Under the pieces are notes generated by a model. The model was not told the DNA's origin and did not search any database. It was given only the letters and a program-made list of their open reading frames with translations. 64,000 nucleotides of DNA. It comes from Peronospora farinosa (taxonomy: Eukaryota; Oomycota; Peronosporomycetes; Peronosporales; Peronosporaceae). The stretch's first letter is position 1, and each line of letters begins with the position of its first letter. A program made the translations under genes and the position numbers. The stretch is from assembly GCA_947646735.1 (NCBI GenBank), contig CANTFK010000226.1, positions 62,001 through 126,000 on the forward strand. The letters are read 5' to 3'. Below, piece by piece: positions 43,989 through 57,624 of this stretch.

Positions 43989-45786
43989 CTAGGGTATTTT
44001 CCCGTCGTTCCGACGGTGCGAAAAGAAATATCGATACTGTAGGCATCTTCAAAAAATGCAGCGTTTTGCTAGGGCGTTCACCTGGCGTACCGACGAAAAG
44101 GTAACCGCAGACCATACATATATTTTTTTTTGCTTATAATAAATTGAATGTTAGTCAAACAGTTTTTTGATGCTGAGATCTGTTACGGAAATTTGCTTGC
44201 TTATTAGTATAAATCAAACAGAAGTTTTGCAACAAATTAGGGTGTTCACCCGTCGTTCCGACGGTGCACAAAATTATATATAGGCATCATTTCACTTAAA
44301 AATATCGGGTCGGCTAAGGTAAAGTGATAGGTATGAAATTGAATATGTACCCGTCGTTCCAATGGTTTATGGTTTATATATATAGCATGATGGACAGAAT
44401 TATTACAAACATTTAACTATACAAATTTCAGTCATGATATTCACTCCTATAGATGGATGTCCGACGACAATTATTGCTAGACCTGATACATGTTACTCAT
44501 TGAGATAACAGAGATGGAAATCTGCTTACGTTAATGCAAATAAGTTATTGTGTTCGTCCGACGTTGCGACGGAAAGGTCAGTAAGAAGGACAAAAAAATG
44601 GTGTGTCTATCAGCTTTTTTCGTGCTACTTTCAGCCTATATGCAGCTTTTTGATACTGAGGTCTAAGTTCATTATATGTCGTTCCGACATATAGGTGCGC
44701 AAATTTTACGCTGATACCATATTGACCCACCATTAAACCTTCTTATATATCCAGTTTACTAAGGTAAATTAATATAATTGATGGTCAATGTGTAAAAAAG
44801 TCAAAATGTACGCGTCGACGCCGGCCAATGTATACCTGTCGTTTCGTAGACGAATGTGTTCCGTCGTTTTGACGGACACAGAAAGCATTGTTTCTTTTCA
44901 TCTTCGTACCCATCATTTTACTTCTACATATCCGGTTCAATACAGTAAAGTGATGGGTATAAAGGTGAATGTAAACCCGTCGTTTCCGTACTGTAGAATG
45001 TCCGGTTGACTCAGGTAAATGAATAAGTATGATGCATTACATTTGACTCGATTTGCTTATTGTAACTGCATCCACTTAAGCCTGATCACTACGCTTGCTT
45101 TTGCCAGTTTATATTGTATACTTTGAGTATGGAGCCTATGTTTTGACTAACGAATCAAAAGCATGTGTCTCATCTACTCTTTTAAAAAAGCTGTGTTAAT
45201 TATTGCAATATGTAATATGCATATGAACATTTAAGTGTGTCATCGTTTCGTATATACATTTTATAGATAGAAGCACGACATAAGGACACCTGGGGATGAG
45301 CTATTAGGAATTTCAATTTAAAATTATTTTATTACGGAAACCTGGCATGTAACAATATATACAAAATGCAAATACAACACATATGGGTCACATCACTTAT
45401 TGTAAGCATGTAATACAACCTGATGAGAACGCTCGCTTTTGTCAACTTTTTAGTGTATTATTCAAGCATTGAGCCCATGAATTAAAACGATTATGAAGCA
45501 TGTGTCTTATCTTATATTTATGAATGAGCTGTGTCTATATAAAATACCAACACGTATGTGTGCCATCGTTTCGTATATTAGTTTTATAGATAGAAGCACA
45601 ACACATTAATTCTCTGATATGGATACCTGCACATGTAGTAATAGTTCAACATGCAAACTCTGCCAATGCAAAATGAGCCAAAAATGCAAAATCAGCCAAT
45701 CCAAAATTAGCAAATAATGAAAAAGTAGCCAATCCGCATGCCGGAAAAGGATCAAACGGACAGACAGTATTCTTTTATTATATAGA

Positions 45787-48392
45787 CTAGGGTGTTTACC
45801 CGTCGATCCGACGGACATGGTTTTATGCTGTTAATACATATATAGGGGTGTTCCCGTCGTTTCGACCGATAGGTGCACAATTTTGAAGCTGATCGTATAT
45901 TGACTTGGTGATTGATTAGTTCAAAGGTAATGTGTTATGAAGGTCAATGCGTACCTGTCGTTTCGAAAGTAAGGGTATCACCCGTCGTTTCGACGAACAT
46001 GGTCTGCCTTTTGACCTGTAAACCCATTAACTTACGTTCGATTATTAGATTGACTTAGGGTAAAGATGGATACGAAAATCAATGTGTACTCGACGTTTCG
46101 TCAATCTATCATTTCATCACCCGTCGTTCCAACGGTACGAAGTTGCATATATAGGCATCTTTAACGCAGCGATTGGCTAGGGTGTTTACCCGTCATTTCC
46201 GCAAATTAGTACGCGAAGTCTACAAAAAATAATATCTCTATTGAGTTTATATCACGTCGTTTCAATGGAACGCTGCGCGAAGTCGCCGCTGCTAGGGTGT
46301 GTGCCTGTCGCTCCGACGGAAAGGACAGCAAACTCTACGCTAATAGCATATTGTATTATTTAAGGTGTTCACCCGTTGTACCGACGGTGCAAAGTAGTAT
46401 GTATATCGCAACAAATTGCTAGGGTATTTACCCGTCGTTCCGACGGATACCCCTACAGTACATGTATACTGGTCAATCACTTTGCTTAGAATATCAGTTT
46501 GAATAGGAATTTAATATAAATTGAAGTCAATGTGCAATCAGGCCAATGTAAACCCGTCGTTCCGCCGAATACACATAAGCGAATTTTTGAACGTTATAAT
46601 ATACAGTCATTTACATTTAGATGATGCCTGCACCCTAGTGATACGATAAACGATTGCACCATGTTTCATCGACCCACCTCTTTTATGGTGTCCACCCTTC
46701 GTTCTGATGGTGCAAAGTAAAATATATTGGCATGTTAAACGCAGCGATTTGCTAGGGTGTATACCCGTCATTCCGACGGACATGGTGCGCAAGTCGACGC
46801 CTGTAATATATTGACCTTTACATCATCGTTTTACCAATTTGGTTGACTACATTAAAATGGTGATATAAAGGTCAATGTGTACTCGTCGTTCCAACGGACA
46901 TGGTGATTGAACTTTGCCTTTTGACCTTCGAGCCCAACATTTTACTTAACAATATTAAGGTAAAGTGATGGGTATGAGATTCAATGTGTACTCGTCGTTC
47001 CGACGGATAGTAGCGTGCGGATCGAATCTATAGATTTAATTGTGTATAAAGGACCGTATGTAATATTATTCTATGTGTGTCGATCAATTTTAGATACAAC
47101 TTTTTGCCTGTGCAGCTTTTGGTAGTGCTCATTGTTCCGTCGGTAGGGGCGCGATTCTACGCTGATAGTACCCTGGCCCACCCTATATCTTAACATAAGG
47201 ATGCTCAACCGTCGTTCCGACGAAAACGGTGTAAAATCTGCCTGTAAAAGTTCGCACCCATCTGCTTACCTTAGTATATCCGGTTGACTCAGTAAAGTGA
47301 TGGATATGAAATTCAATGTGTACCCGTCGTTCCAATGGTTTATCGTTTATTTATATAGCATGATGGACGGAGTTATTATAAACATTTAACTATACAAATT
47401 TCAGTTATGCTACCCACTCCTATAGATGGATATCCGACAGAATTTATTGCTAAACCTGATATATATTGCTAATTAAAAATGCAAGTGATGGAAATCTGCT
47501 TACGTTAATGCAAATAAGTAAAAGTGCTCAGCCATCGCTGCGACGGAAAGGTCCGAGCGGACCATAAATATAAAATTAATGACATGAAAAGGATCGAATG
47601 TTGGTGTGTCAGTCAGCTTTTTTCATGCTACTTTCAGATTATATGCAGCTTTTTGATACTGAGGTCTAGGATCTTAATCCGTCGTTCCGACATATGGGTG
47701 CGCAAATTTTACGCTGATAGCATATTGGCCCACCATTTTACCTTATTATATATCCAGTTTAAATAAGTAAATTAATATAGTTGATAGTCAATGTGTAAGA
47801 AGAGCACAGTGTATATGTCGTTCCAAAGGTCAATTTGTACCCGTCGTATCGACGGACACGGTGCGTGAAGCCTGCTTTTGACATTCGTACCCATCTTTTT
47901 ACTTTACAACATCTGGTTGATCTAGGAATTTAAATAAGTATGACACAATATATATGGGTCATTTCACTTGTTGCAATTGATTCCAATTCAACCTGATGCC
48001 AACGCTTAATTTTGCCAATGCCAAGGTTTAAAGTATTAATGAGGACTGAGCCCATGTTATAATAAAAAAATTAAAGCATGTGTCTCATCTAATAATCTAA
48101 AAAGCTGCGTTTGATATTGCAATATGTAGTGATGAATATGAACACGTATGGGTGCAATCGTTTCGTATATAAATGTTATAGATAGAAGCACGACAAATTT
48201 ATTCTCTGATATGGAGATCTGCACATATAATTATCAATACATAAATGCATAATCAGCCATTGCAAAATGAGCCAAAAATGCAAAATCAGCCAATCCAAAA
48301 TTAGCGAATAATGCAAAAGTAGCCAATCCGAATGCCGGAAAAGGATCAAACGGACAGACAGACAGACGGACAGTATTCTTTTATTATATAGA
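45787..48392 (-). mobile_element. Helitron unit 6 (2606 bp)
   Basis: Type I 3' end; its left 0.5 kb is the 'empty' counterpart of unit 5 (identical structure up to GCTAGGGTGTG at about 46290 with no gag). From about 46680 it follows units 1/3 and then unit 2. Confidence 0.85.
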
Positions 48393-51386
48393 CTAGGGTT
48401 TTTACCCGTCGTTCCGACGGACATTGTACCTGTAAATAAAATACCCATTTCCTATTATATAGATTGTCTGGTTTGTTCTGTAAAGTGGTGGGTATGAAGC
48501 TTGATGTGTACACGCGTTCCCTAAAAATATACAAAAAATTTATAGCATGATGGACGTAGTTATTATATAGATTTTACTATTCAAATTTTAGTCATGATAC
48601 CCACTCCTATAGATGAATGTCCGACGAAATTTTTTATTGCGTTACCTCATAGATAATTACTAATTAAAATTAAAATGATGGAAATGTGCTTGCGTTAATG
48701 CAAATAAGTAATGGTGTTCACCCGTCGTTCCGACGGAAAGGTGCACAAATTCTACGCTGACATTATTTGAATTTATCGCTTTTCTTTGAAAAGTAGGTTG
48801 CTTTACATAGGGTTTGACCCGTCGTTCCGACGGTGCGCAGTAGTATATATAGGCAATTTAACGCAGTACTTTGCTAGGGTTTGACCCGTCGTTTTGACGG
48901 TGCGAAAGTAATATATATATTGTAGGCATCTTTAAAAAAACGCAGCGATTTTCTAGGGTAATCACCCGTCGCTCCGACTGTGCGAAAAGTAATATATAGG
49001 CATTTTAAGCGCAGCGAATTGCTTAAGTGTTAACCCGTCGTTCCTACATAGGAATATTATAGTAAGGGATCTTAAACGCAGCGATTTAGTTACGGTGTTC
49101 ACACGTCGTTTCGACGGACATGGTGCCTGGAAATGCTCGTACCCATCTTTCTGGCTGAGTAAGGTTAAGTGATTGGTATAAAGTTCAATGTGTACTTGCG
49201 TTACGTAAATTTTCTATTTAGATAGCGTGATGCACGGAGTTATTATATAGATCTTACTATACAAATCATGGTACTGCTATAGATAAGTGTCCGACGACAT
49301 TTATTGCTAGACCTAATTAATATTACTAATCAAATAACAGTGACGCCAATCTGCTTACCGAATCTGTTACGTTAGTGCAAAATTAGTAAGGGTGTCTTTC
49401 GGTCGTTGCGACGAAAGGTCCGACGAATAGGTGCGCCAACTATACGATGACAGTATATATGCCCATCACTTTGCCTTAAAACATTGAGTTGACTCCGGTA
49501 AATTACTAAGTATCAAAGTCAGTACTTAGGCCAATGTAAACCCGTCGTTCCACCGGGTACAAATTGACGAAGTTCTATAACGCGTTAATATATAATTATT
49601 TATTTTTAGATAATGCCTACACCCTAGTGGATCGATAGACGATAGCACCATGTTTCATCGACCCACCTCTTTTATGGTGTCCACCCTTCGTTCTGATGGT
49701 GCAAAGTAAAATATATTGGCATGTTAAACGCAGCGATTTGCTAGGGTGTATACCCGTCATTCCGACGGACATGGTGCGCAAGTCGACGCCTGTAATATAT
49801 TGACCTTTACATCATCGTTTTACCAATTTGGTTGACTACATTAAAATGGTGATATAAAGGTCAATGTGTACTCGTCGTTCCAACGGACATGGTGATTGAA
49901 CTTTGCCTTTTGACCTTCGAGCCCAACATTTTACTTAACAATATTAAGGTAAAGTGATGGGTATGAGATTCAATGTGTACTCGTCGTTCCGACGGATAGT
50001 AGCGTGCGGATCGAATCTATAGATTTAATTGTGTATAAAGGACCGAATATAATTTAATCTATGTGTGTCGATCAATTTTTAGATACAACTTTTTGCCTGC
50101 GTGCAGCTTTTGGTAGTGCTCATTGTTCCGTCGGATAGGGGCGCGATTCTACGCTGATAGTACCCTGGCCCACCCTATATCTTAAAATAGGGATGGTCAC
50201 CCGTCGTTCCGACGAAAACGGTGTGTAAAATCTGCCTGTAAAAGTTCGCACCCATCTGCTTACCTTAGTATATCCGGTTGACTCAGTAAAGTGATGGATA
50301 TGAAATTCAATGTGTACCCGTCGTTTCAATGGTTTATCGTTTATTTATATAGCATGATGGACGGAGTTATTATAAACATTTAACTATACAAATTTCAGTT
50401 ATGCTACCCACTCCTATAGATGGATATCCGACAGAATTTATTGCTAAACCTGATATATATTGCTAATTAAAAATGCAAGTGATGGAAATCTGCTTACGTT
50501 AATGCAAATAAGTAAAAGTGCTCAGCCATCGCTGCGACGGAAAGGTCCGAGCGGACCATAAATATAAAATTAATGACATGAAAAGGATCGAATGTTGGTG
50601 TGTCAGTCAGCTTTTTTCATGCTACTTTCAGATTATATGCAGCTTTTTGATACTGAGGTCTAGGATCTTAATCCGTCGTTCCGACATATGGGTGCGCAAA
50701 TTTTACGCTGATAGCATATTGGCCCACCATTTTACCTTATTATATATCCAGTTTAAATAAGTAAATTAATATAGTTGATAGTCAATGTGTAAGAAGAGCA
50801 CAGTGTATATGTCGTTCCAAAGGTCAATTTGTACCCGTCGTATCGACGGACACGGTGCGTGAAGCCTGCTTTTGACATTCGTACCCATCTTTTTACTTTA
50901 CAACATCTGGTTGATCTAGGAATCTAAATAAGTATGACACAATATATATGGGTCATTTCACTTGTTGCAATTGATTCCAATTCAACCTGATGCCAACGCT
51001 TAATTTTGCCAATGCCAAGGTTTAAAGTATTAATGAGGACTGAGCCCATGTTATAATAAAAAAATTAAAGCATGTGTCTCATCTAATAATCTAAAAAGCT
51101 GCGTTTGATATTGCAATATGTAGTGATGAATATGAACACGTATGGGTGCAATCGTTTCGTATATAAATGTTATAGATAGAAGCACGACAAATTTATTCTC
51201 TGATATGGAGATCTGCACATATAATTATCAATACATAAATGCATAATCAGCCATTGCAAAATGAGCCAAAAATGCAAAATCAGCCAATCCAAAATTAGCG
51301 AATAATGCAAAAGTAGCCAATCCGAATGCCGGAAAAGGATCAAACGGACAGACAGACAGACGGACAGTATTCTTTTATTATATAGA
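48393..51386 (-). mobile_element. Helitron unit 7 (2994 bp), chimeric
   Basis: Type II 3' end and left 1.8 kb as in unit 3 (hairpin minisatellite at about 48810-49110). From a hairpin at about 50195-50212 onward it matches unit 2 instead. Confidence 0.85.
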
Positions 51387-53974
51387 CTAGGGTTTTTACC
51401 CGTCGTTCCGACGGACATTGTACCTGTAAATAAAATACCCATTTCCTATTATATAGATTGTCTGGTTTGTTCTGTAAAGTGGTGGGTATGAAGCTTGATG
51501 TGTACACGCGTTCCCTAAAAATATACAAAAAATTTATAGCATGATGGACGTAGTTATTATATAGATTTTACTATTCAAATTTTAGTCATGATACCCACTC
51601 CTATAGATGAATGTCCGACGAAATTTTTTATTGCGTTACCTCATAGATAATTACTAATTAAAATTAAAATGATGGAAATGTGCTTGCGTTAATGCAAATA
51701 AGTAATGGTGTTCACCCGTCGTTCCGACGGAAAGGTGCACAAATTCTACGCTGACAGTATTTGAATTTATCGCTTTTCTTTGAAAAGTAGGTTGCTTTAC
51801 ATAGGGTTTGACCCGTCGTTCCGACGGTGCGCAGTAGTATATATAGGCAATTTAACGCAGTACTTTGCTAGGGTTTGACCCGTCGTTTTGACGGTGCGAA
51901 AGTAATATATATATTGTAGGCATCTTTAAAAAAACGCAGCGATTTTCTAGGGTAATCACCCGTCGCTCCGACTGTGCGAAAAGTAATATATAGGCATTTT
52001 AAGCGCAGCGAATTGCTTAAGTGTTAACCCGTCGTTCCTACATAGGAATATTATAGTAAGGGATCTTAAACGCAGCGATTTAGTTACGGTGTTCACACGT
52101 CGTTTCGACGGACATGGTGCCTGGAAATGCTCGTACCCATCTTTCTGGCTGAGTAAGGTTAAGTGATTGGTATAAAGTTCAATGTGTACTTGCGTTACGT
52201 AAATTTTCTATTTAGATAGCGTGATGCACGGAGTTATTATATAGATCTTACTATACAAATCATGGTACTGCTATAGATAAGTGTCCGACGACATTTATTG
52301 CTAGACCTAATTAATATTACTAATCAAATAACAGTGACGCCAATCTGCTTACCGAATCTGTTACGTTAGTGCAAAATTAGTAAGGGTGTCTTTCGGTCGT
52401 TGCGACGAAAGGTCCGACGAATAGGTGCGCCAACTATACGATGACAGTATATATGCCCATCACTTTGCCTTAAAACATTGAGTTGACTCCGGTAAATTAC
52501 TAAGTATCAAAGTCAGTACTTAGGCCAATGTAAACCCGTCGTTCCACCGGGTACAAATTGACGAAGTTCTATAACGCGTTAATATATAATTATTTATTTT
52601 TAGATAATGCCTACACCCTAGTGGATCGATAGACGATAGCACCATGTTTCATCGACCCACCTCTTTTATGGTGTCCACCCTTCGTTCTGATGGTGCAAAG
52701 TAAAATATATTGGCATGTTAAACGCAGCGATTTGCTAGGGTGTATACCCGTCATTCCGACGGACATGGTGCGCAAGTCGACGCCTGTAATATATTGACCT
52801 TTACATCATCGTTTTACCAATTTGGTTGACTACATTAAAATGGTGATATAAAGGTCAATGTGTACTCGTCGTTCCAACGGACATGGTGATTGAACTTTGC
52901 CTTTTGACCTTCGAGCCCAACATTTTACTTAACAATATTAAGGTAAAGTGATGGGTATGAGATTCAATGTGTACTCGTCGTTCCGACGGATAGTAGCGTG
53001 CGGATCGAATCTATAGATTTAATTGTGTATAAAGGACCGAATATAATTTAATCTATGTGTGTCGATCAATTTTAGATACAACTTTTTGCCTGTGCAGCTT
53101 TTGGTAGTGCTCATTGTTCCGTCGGTAGGGGCGCGATTCTACGCTGATAGTACCCTGGCCCACCCTATATCTTAAAATAGGGATGGTCACTCGTCGTTCC
53201 GACGGACATGGTGAGCAAACATCTGCTAGATAATCTTCGTACCCACTAATTATTCTGGTTGAGTCAGGTAATTGATACATATGAAGTCAATAAGTATGAA
53301 AGTCAACGTCTACCTGTCGACGCTGGTCAATGTGTATCTGTCGTTTCGCACGACCATGTGTACCCGTCGTTCCAACGGACACAGTAAGCGAAGTCGTCGT
53401 TTGATCTTCGTACCCATCTCTTTACTTCTATATATGCGGTTTAATAAGGTAAAGTTATCGGTATAAAGGTGGATGTAAGCCCGTCATGCAGAATGTCCGG
53501 TTGACTCAGATAAATGAATAAGTATGATGCACTACATTTGATTCGATTCGCTTATTGTAACTGCATCCACCTTAACCTGATCAATACGCTTGCTTTTGCC
53601 ACGTTGAAGTGTATTAGCTGAGCCCTGAGTCTATGTTTTAAAAACGAAGTGAAAGCATGTGTCTCATCTAATATATCTAAGAAATGCTGTGTTTGATATT
53701 GCAATATGTAATGATGTATATGAACATTTATGTGTGCCATTGTTTCGTACATTAGTATTATAAATAGAAGCACGACCTATGGACACTCTATTATGGAGAT
53801 CTGCACATGTAATTATTAATACAAAAATGCATTGTTAGCCATTGCAAAATGAGCCAAAAATGCAAAATCAGCCAATCCAAAATTGAAACAAAAACAGAAT
53901 TTAGCCAATCCGAATGCCGGAAAAGGATCAAACGGACAGACAGACAGACGGACAGTATTCTTTTATTATATAGA
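51387..53974 (-). mobile_element. Helitron unit 8 (2588 bp), first unit of higher-order repeat copy 2
   Basis: Counterpart of unit 3, displaced 15393 bp. Confidence 0.85.
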
Positions 53975-56900
53975 CTAGGGTGTGTACCCGTCGTTCCGAC
54001 GGACATGGTTTTATGCTGATAATAGATTTATAGGGGTGTTCCGTCATTCCGACCGATAGGTGCACAAACTTTACGTTGTTCGTAGCTTGACTTAGGTACT
54101 TAATTAGCTCTAAAGGTAATGTGTATGAAGGTCAATGTATACCTGTCGTTTCGAAAGTTGGGGTATCACCCGTCGTTTCGACGGTGCAAAGTAGTATGTA
54201 TATCGCAACGAATTGCTAGGGTGTTCACCCGTCGTTTCGACGGTGTGCAGTAGTAATATAGACATCATTTTCACTTTAGAATGTGGGTCGATCAAGGTTA
54301 TAGTGATTGGTATGTAATGCAATGTGTACCCGTCGTTCCGTGCATTTTCCATTTAGTCATATAGCATGATGGACGGATTTATTATATAGATTTTACTATT
54401 CAAATTTCAGTCATGATACCCATTTCTATTGATGGATGTCCGACAAAATAGATTGCTAGACCTCATAAAAAATTCCTAATTAAAATAACAATGATGGAAA
54501 TGTGCTTACGTTAGTGCAGATAAATAATGGTGTTCACCCGTCGTTCCGACAGACACGCCTACAGTATACTGGCTTATCACTCTGCTTAGAATATCAGGTT
54601 GAATTAGGTCAACTTATAGGTATTGAAGTCAATGTGTATGCAGGCCAATGTAAACCCGTCGTTCCACCGAGTACACATTAGCGAATTTCTGTAACGCGTT
54701 AATATACAGTCATTTGTTTGTAGATAATTCCTGCACGCTAGTAAATCGATGGACGATTGCATCATGTTTCATCGACCCACCTCTTTTATGGTGTTCACCC
54801 GTCGTTCGGACGGTGCAAAGTAAAATATATTGGTATGATAAACGCCGCGATTTGCTAGGGTGTATACCCGTCATTCCAACGGATATGGTGCGCGAGCCGA
54901 CGCTGGTAATATATTGACCTTTACATCATCGTTTTACCAATTTGGTTGACTACATTAAAGTGGTGATATAAAGGTCAACGTGTACTCGTCGTTCCAACGG
55001 ACATGGTGATTGAACTTTGCCTTTTGACCTTCGACCCAACATTTTACTTAACAATATTAAGGTAAAGTGATGGGTATGAGATTCAATGTGTACTCGTCGT
55101 TCCGACGGATAGTAGCGTGCGGATCGAATCTATAGATTTAATTGTGTATATAGGACCGTATGTAATTTAATCTATGTGTGTCGATCAATTTTAGATACAA
55201 CTTTTTGCCTGTGCAGCTTTTGGTAGTGCTCATTGTTCCGTCGGTAGGGGCGCGATTCTACGCTGATAGTACCCTGGCCCACCCTATATCTTAACATAAG
55301 GATGCTCACCCGTCGTTCCGACGAAAACGGTGTGTAAAATCTGCCTGTAAAAGTTCGCACCCATCTGCTTACCTTAGTATATCCGGTTGACTCAGTAAAG
55401 TGATGGATATGAAATTCAATGTGTACCCGTCGTTCCAATGGTTTATCGTTTATTTATATAGCATGATGGACGGAGTTATTATAAACATTTAACTATACAA
55501 ATTTCAGTTATGCTACCCACTCCTATAGATGGATATCCGACAGAATTTATTGCTAAACCTGATATATATTGCTAATTAAAAATGCAAGTGATGGAAATCT
55601 GCTTACGTTAATGCAAATAAGTAAAAGTGCTCAGCCATCGCTGCGACGGAAAGGTCCGAGCGGACCATAAATATAAAATTAATGACATGAAAAGGATCGA
55701 ATGTTGGTGTGTCAGTCAGCTTTTTTCATGCTACTTTCAGATTATATGCAGCTTTTTGATACTGAGGTCTAGGATCTTAATCCGTCGTTCCGACATATGG
55801 GTGCGCAAATTTTACGCTGATAGCATATTGGCCCACCATTTTACCTTATTATATATCCAGTTTAAATAAGTAAATTAATATCGTCATTTCGACCGATAGG
55901 TGCACAAATTTGACGCTGATCGTATATTGACTTGGTGATTGATTAGTTTAAAGGTTATGTGTATGAGGGTCAATGTATACCTTTCGTTTCAAAAGTTAGG
56001 GTGTTCACCCGTTGTCCGACGGTCATGGTGCATGTAAATGTTCGTACCCATTTCCTAATATATTAGATATCCAGTTGACTTTATAAGTGATGGGTATGAA
56101 GCTCAATGTGTACACGCGTTCCGTGAATTTTCTGTTTCTTGTTATAGCATGATGGACGGAGATATAAAATAGATTTTACTTTACAAATTACAGTCATGAT
56201 ACCCATTTTATAGATGGATGTCCGACAAAAAAGATTGCTAGACCTCATAAAAATTACTAATTAAAATAACAATGATGGAAATGTGCTTACGTTAACGCAA
56301 ATAAGTAATGGTATTCACCCGTCGTTCCGACGGATGATGCACAAATTTTATGCTGCCAGTGTTCAAAATTATCTCTTTCTTTAGAATATCAGGTTGCTTT
56401 ACGTAAGTTGATTAGTATGAAAGTTAGTGAAGGTCGGTATATAAAACCATTAATTCAATTTCAAATATCTGGTTGGGTCAAGTCATTGTGACTATGATGT
56501 CAATGGGTATAAAAGTCAGTATGTACCTGTCGACGTCGGTCAATTTATTGACATGCCAGTTTATAATAAAAGATTATCCCTCTGCCAGTCAATGGCGTGT
56601 CAGTATACCTGCCATTTCGCAGGTCAATGTATACCCGTCGTTTCGCAGGTCTATGTGTACCCGTCGTTTCGCAGGTCTATGTGTACTCGTCGTTCTGACG
56701 GACACAGTTAGCAAAGTCTGTCGTTTATTATTCGTATCCATCATTTTACTTCTATATATCCGGTTCAATAAGGTAAAGTGATGGGTATAAAGGTGAATGT
56801 AATCCCGTCGCTCCGTCATGTAGAATATACGGTTGACTCAGGTAAATAAATAAGTATGATGCATTACATTCGAGTCGATTCGCTTATTGTACCTGCATCC

Positions 56901-57624
56901 AGTTCAACCTGATCACTACGCTTGCTTTTGCCACTTTTAGTGTATTAGTTGAGCACGGAGCCCATATTTTAAAACGAATCAAAAGCATGTGTCTCATCTA
57001 CTACTATAAAAAAGCTGCGTTTATTATTGCTATATGTAATATGCATATGAACATTTAAGTGTGCCATCGTTTCGTATATTTAAGTTATAGATAGAAGCAC
57101 GGCATAAGGACACCCGGGGATGGACTAAATTCTATCACGGAAATCTGCTCACGTAACAATATATACAAAATGCAGACACAACACATATGGGTCACAATAC
57201 TTATTGTAAGCAATTCAATACAACCTGATGAGAACGCTTGCTTTTGTCAACTTTTTAGTGTATTATTCAAGCATTGAGCCCATAAATTAAAACAAATATA
57301 ATGCATGTGTTTTATTTAATATTTATTAGTATAGTAAGCCGTGTTTATATCAAATATGAACACGTATGTGTGCAATCGTTTCGACTATCAATTTTTATAG
57401 ATAGATGCACGACATATGGACACTCTGTTATGGAGATCTGCACATGTAATAATCGATACAAAAATGCATAGTTAGCCATTGCAAAATGAGCCAAAATGCA
57501 ATATCAGCCAACCCAAATTTAGCGAATAATGCAAAAGTAGCGAATAATGCAAAAGTAGCCAATCCGAATGCCGGAAAAGGATCGAACGGACAGACGGACG
57601 GACAGTATTCTTTTATTATATAGA
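53975..57624 (-). mobile_element. Helitron unit 9 (3650 bp)
   Basis: Counterpart of unit 4, displaced 15398 bp. Confidence 0.85.

Larger units (their letters stand above)
42227..45786 (-). mobile_element. Helitron unit 5 (3560 bp) carrying a captured retroelement piece
   Basis: Its 3' terminus reads CGAG instead of CTAG on the plus strand (CTCG on the minus), so the terminal motif is mutated; unit 10 shares this. It holds the gag/LTR fragment 42725-43988; the rest resembles unit 6. Confidence 0.85.
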
